This document shows positions 63,405-64,000 of a stretch of 64,000 nt of DNA, piece by piece. The DNA is from Flavobacterium arcticum (GTDB lineage Bacteria; Bacteroidota; Bacteroidia; Flavobacteriales; Flavobacteriaceae). Within the stretch, counting starts at the first letter, position 1; each line of letters opens with the position of its first letter. Where the stretch lies: positions 680,501-744,500 of the forward strand of contig NZ_CP031188.1 of NCBI RefSeq assembly GCF_003344925.1. Reading direction: 5' to 3'. The position numbers and the translations under genes were made by a program. The notes below the pieces were generated by a model. The model saw only the letters and a list, made by a program, of their open reading frames with translations. It searched no databases and was not told where the DNA came from.

Positions 63405-64000
63405 ATGGCTCACAACATCAAGCCCGGTGTAGCTACCGGAGACCAAGTCCAAGAGATATTTAAATATGCTAAAGAGAAAGGTTTTGCATTACCAGCTATA
63501 AACGTTACAGGATCTAGTACTATAAACGGTGTAATGGAAACAGCTGCAAAACTTAATGCGCCTGTTATCATACAATTCTCTAACGGAGGATCTGCATTTA
63601 ACGCTGGTAAAGGACTATCTAACAACGGAGAAAAAGCAGCTATACTTGGTGCTATTGCTGGAGCAAAACACATACACACACTTGCCGAAGCTTACGGAGC
63701 TACAGTAATTTTACATACAGACCACTGTGCAAAAAAACTTTTGCCTTGGATAGACGGACTACTTGATGCTAGTGAAACACACTATAAAGAGCATGGAAAA
63801 CCATTATTTAGTTCGCACATGATTGACCTTTCTGAAGAGCCAATCGAAGAGAATATTGAAATTTGTAAAACATACCTTACCAGAATGAGCAAAATGGGCA
63901 TGACCCTAGAAATTGAGCTTGGTATTACTGGTGGTGAAGAAGATGGTGTTGACAATACTGATGTTGATAGCTCTAAACTATATACACAACCTGACGAAGT
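63405..64000 (+). CDS. fbaA: Fructose-bisphosphate aldolase class II (3' end cut by window)
   Basis: Zinc aldolase that splits fructose 1,6-bisphosphate into glyceraldehyde 3-phosphate and dihydroxyacetone phosphate. The visible 198 residues start MAHNIKPGVATGDQVQEIF and include ALPAINVTGSSTINGVMETAA, the zinc and catalytic segment ILHTDHCAKKLLPW (about residues 103-116), SSHMIDLSEEP and LEIELGITGGEEDGVDN. This is the class IIA pattern, as in E. coli FbaA. The reading frame is open at the window's end. Confidence 0.95.
   Translation, partial: MAHNIKPGVATGDQVQEIFKYAKEKGFALPAINVTGSSTINGVMETAAKLNAPVIIQFSNGGSAFNAGKGLSNNGEKAAILGAIAGAKHIHTLAEAYGATVILHTDHCAKKLLPWIDGLLDASETHYKEHGKPLFSSHMIDLSEEPIEENIEICKTYLTRMSKMGMTLEIELGITGGEEDGVDNTDVDSSKLYTQPDE

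Overview
The window reads as chromosomal DNA from a Bacteroidota bacterium of the family Flavobacteriaceae, probably Flavobacterium or a close relative. It is AT-rich. Its promoters fit the Bacteroidota TTG/TTTG ... TAnnTTTG pattern, and start codons are preceded by A/T-rich stretches rather than Shine-Dalgarno boxes. Lineage-specific families are present: GldA (gliding), PorT (type IX secretion), TamL, GLPGLI, DUF4270, DUF5686, DUF4907, a LytS/LytTR pair and a split MetH. I see no rRNA, tRNA, insertion sequence, prophage or CRISPR array.

Layout. 1-4 kb: a thioredoxin-like gene, a GlxA-type AraC regulator, and a divergent run of small genes (DoxX, RibD-like reductase, two VOC proteins, DinB). 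4-9 kb, minus strand: MtfA-like peptidase, kynureninase, queA, aroA, MazG. 9-19.6 kb, minus strand: four consecutive DUF3857/transglutaminase-like exported proteins, then dtd, rsgA and a DAHP synthase-chorismate mutase fusion. 19.6-22.4 kb: gldA, a head-GIN lipoprotein and a PagL-like outer-membrane hydrolase. 22.4-31.5 kb: a methionine/SAM block containing metF, two-piece metH under a SAM-I riboswitch, an isolated small winged-helix-like gene, a probable small RNA, an OsmC plus truncated homoserine dehydrogenase operon, and metK under a SAM-II-type riboswitch. 31.5-44.3 kb: surface and signalling genes (outer-membrane barrels, GLPGLI, DUF4270, a kelch lipoprotein/DUF4907/LytS/LytTR operon) and a deoxynucleoside kinase. 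44.3-52.8 kb: membrane and soluble pyrophosphatases, DUF5686 barrel, pdhB. 52.8-64 kb: etfBA, bifunctional nuclease, thyA-2TM-folA, a frameshifted membrane protein, alkB, menG-porT, trmH, tamL and the start of fbaA.

The most interesting part is the sulfur/methionine region. Within about 3 kb there are three kinds of RNA control: a SAM-I riboswitch before metH/metF, a SAM-II-like riboswitch before metK, and, before the OsmC/homoserine-dehydrogenase operon, what looks like two transcription attenuators in series. Each attenuator has a short leader ORF, an antiterminator segment inside that ORF and an intrinsic terminator 21-22 nt after its stop. The second highlight is the four-gene DUF3857 array, in which one protein keeps the transglutaminase Cys and His and the other three have lost both.
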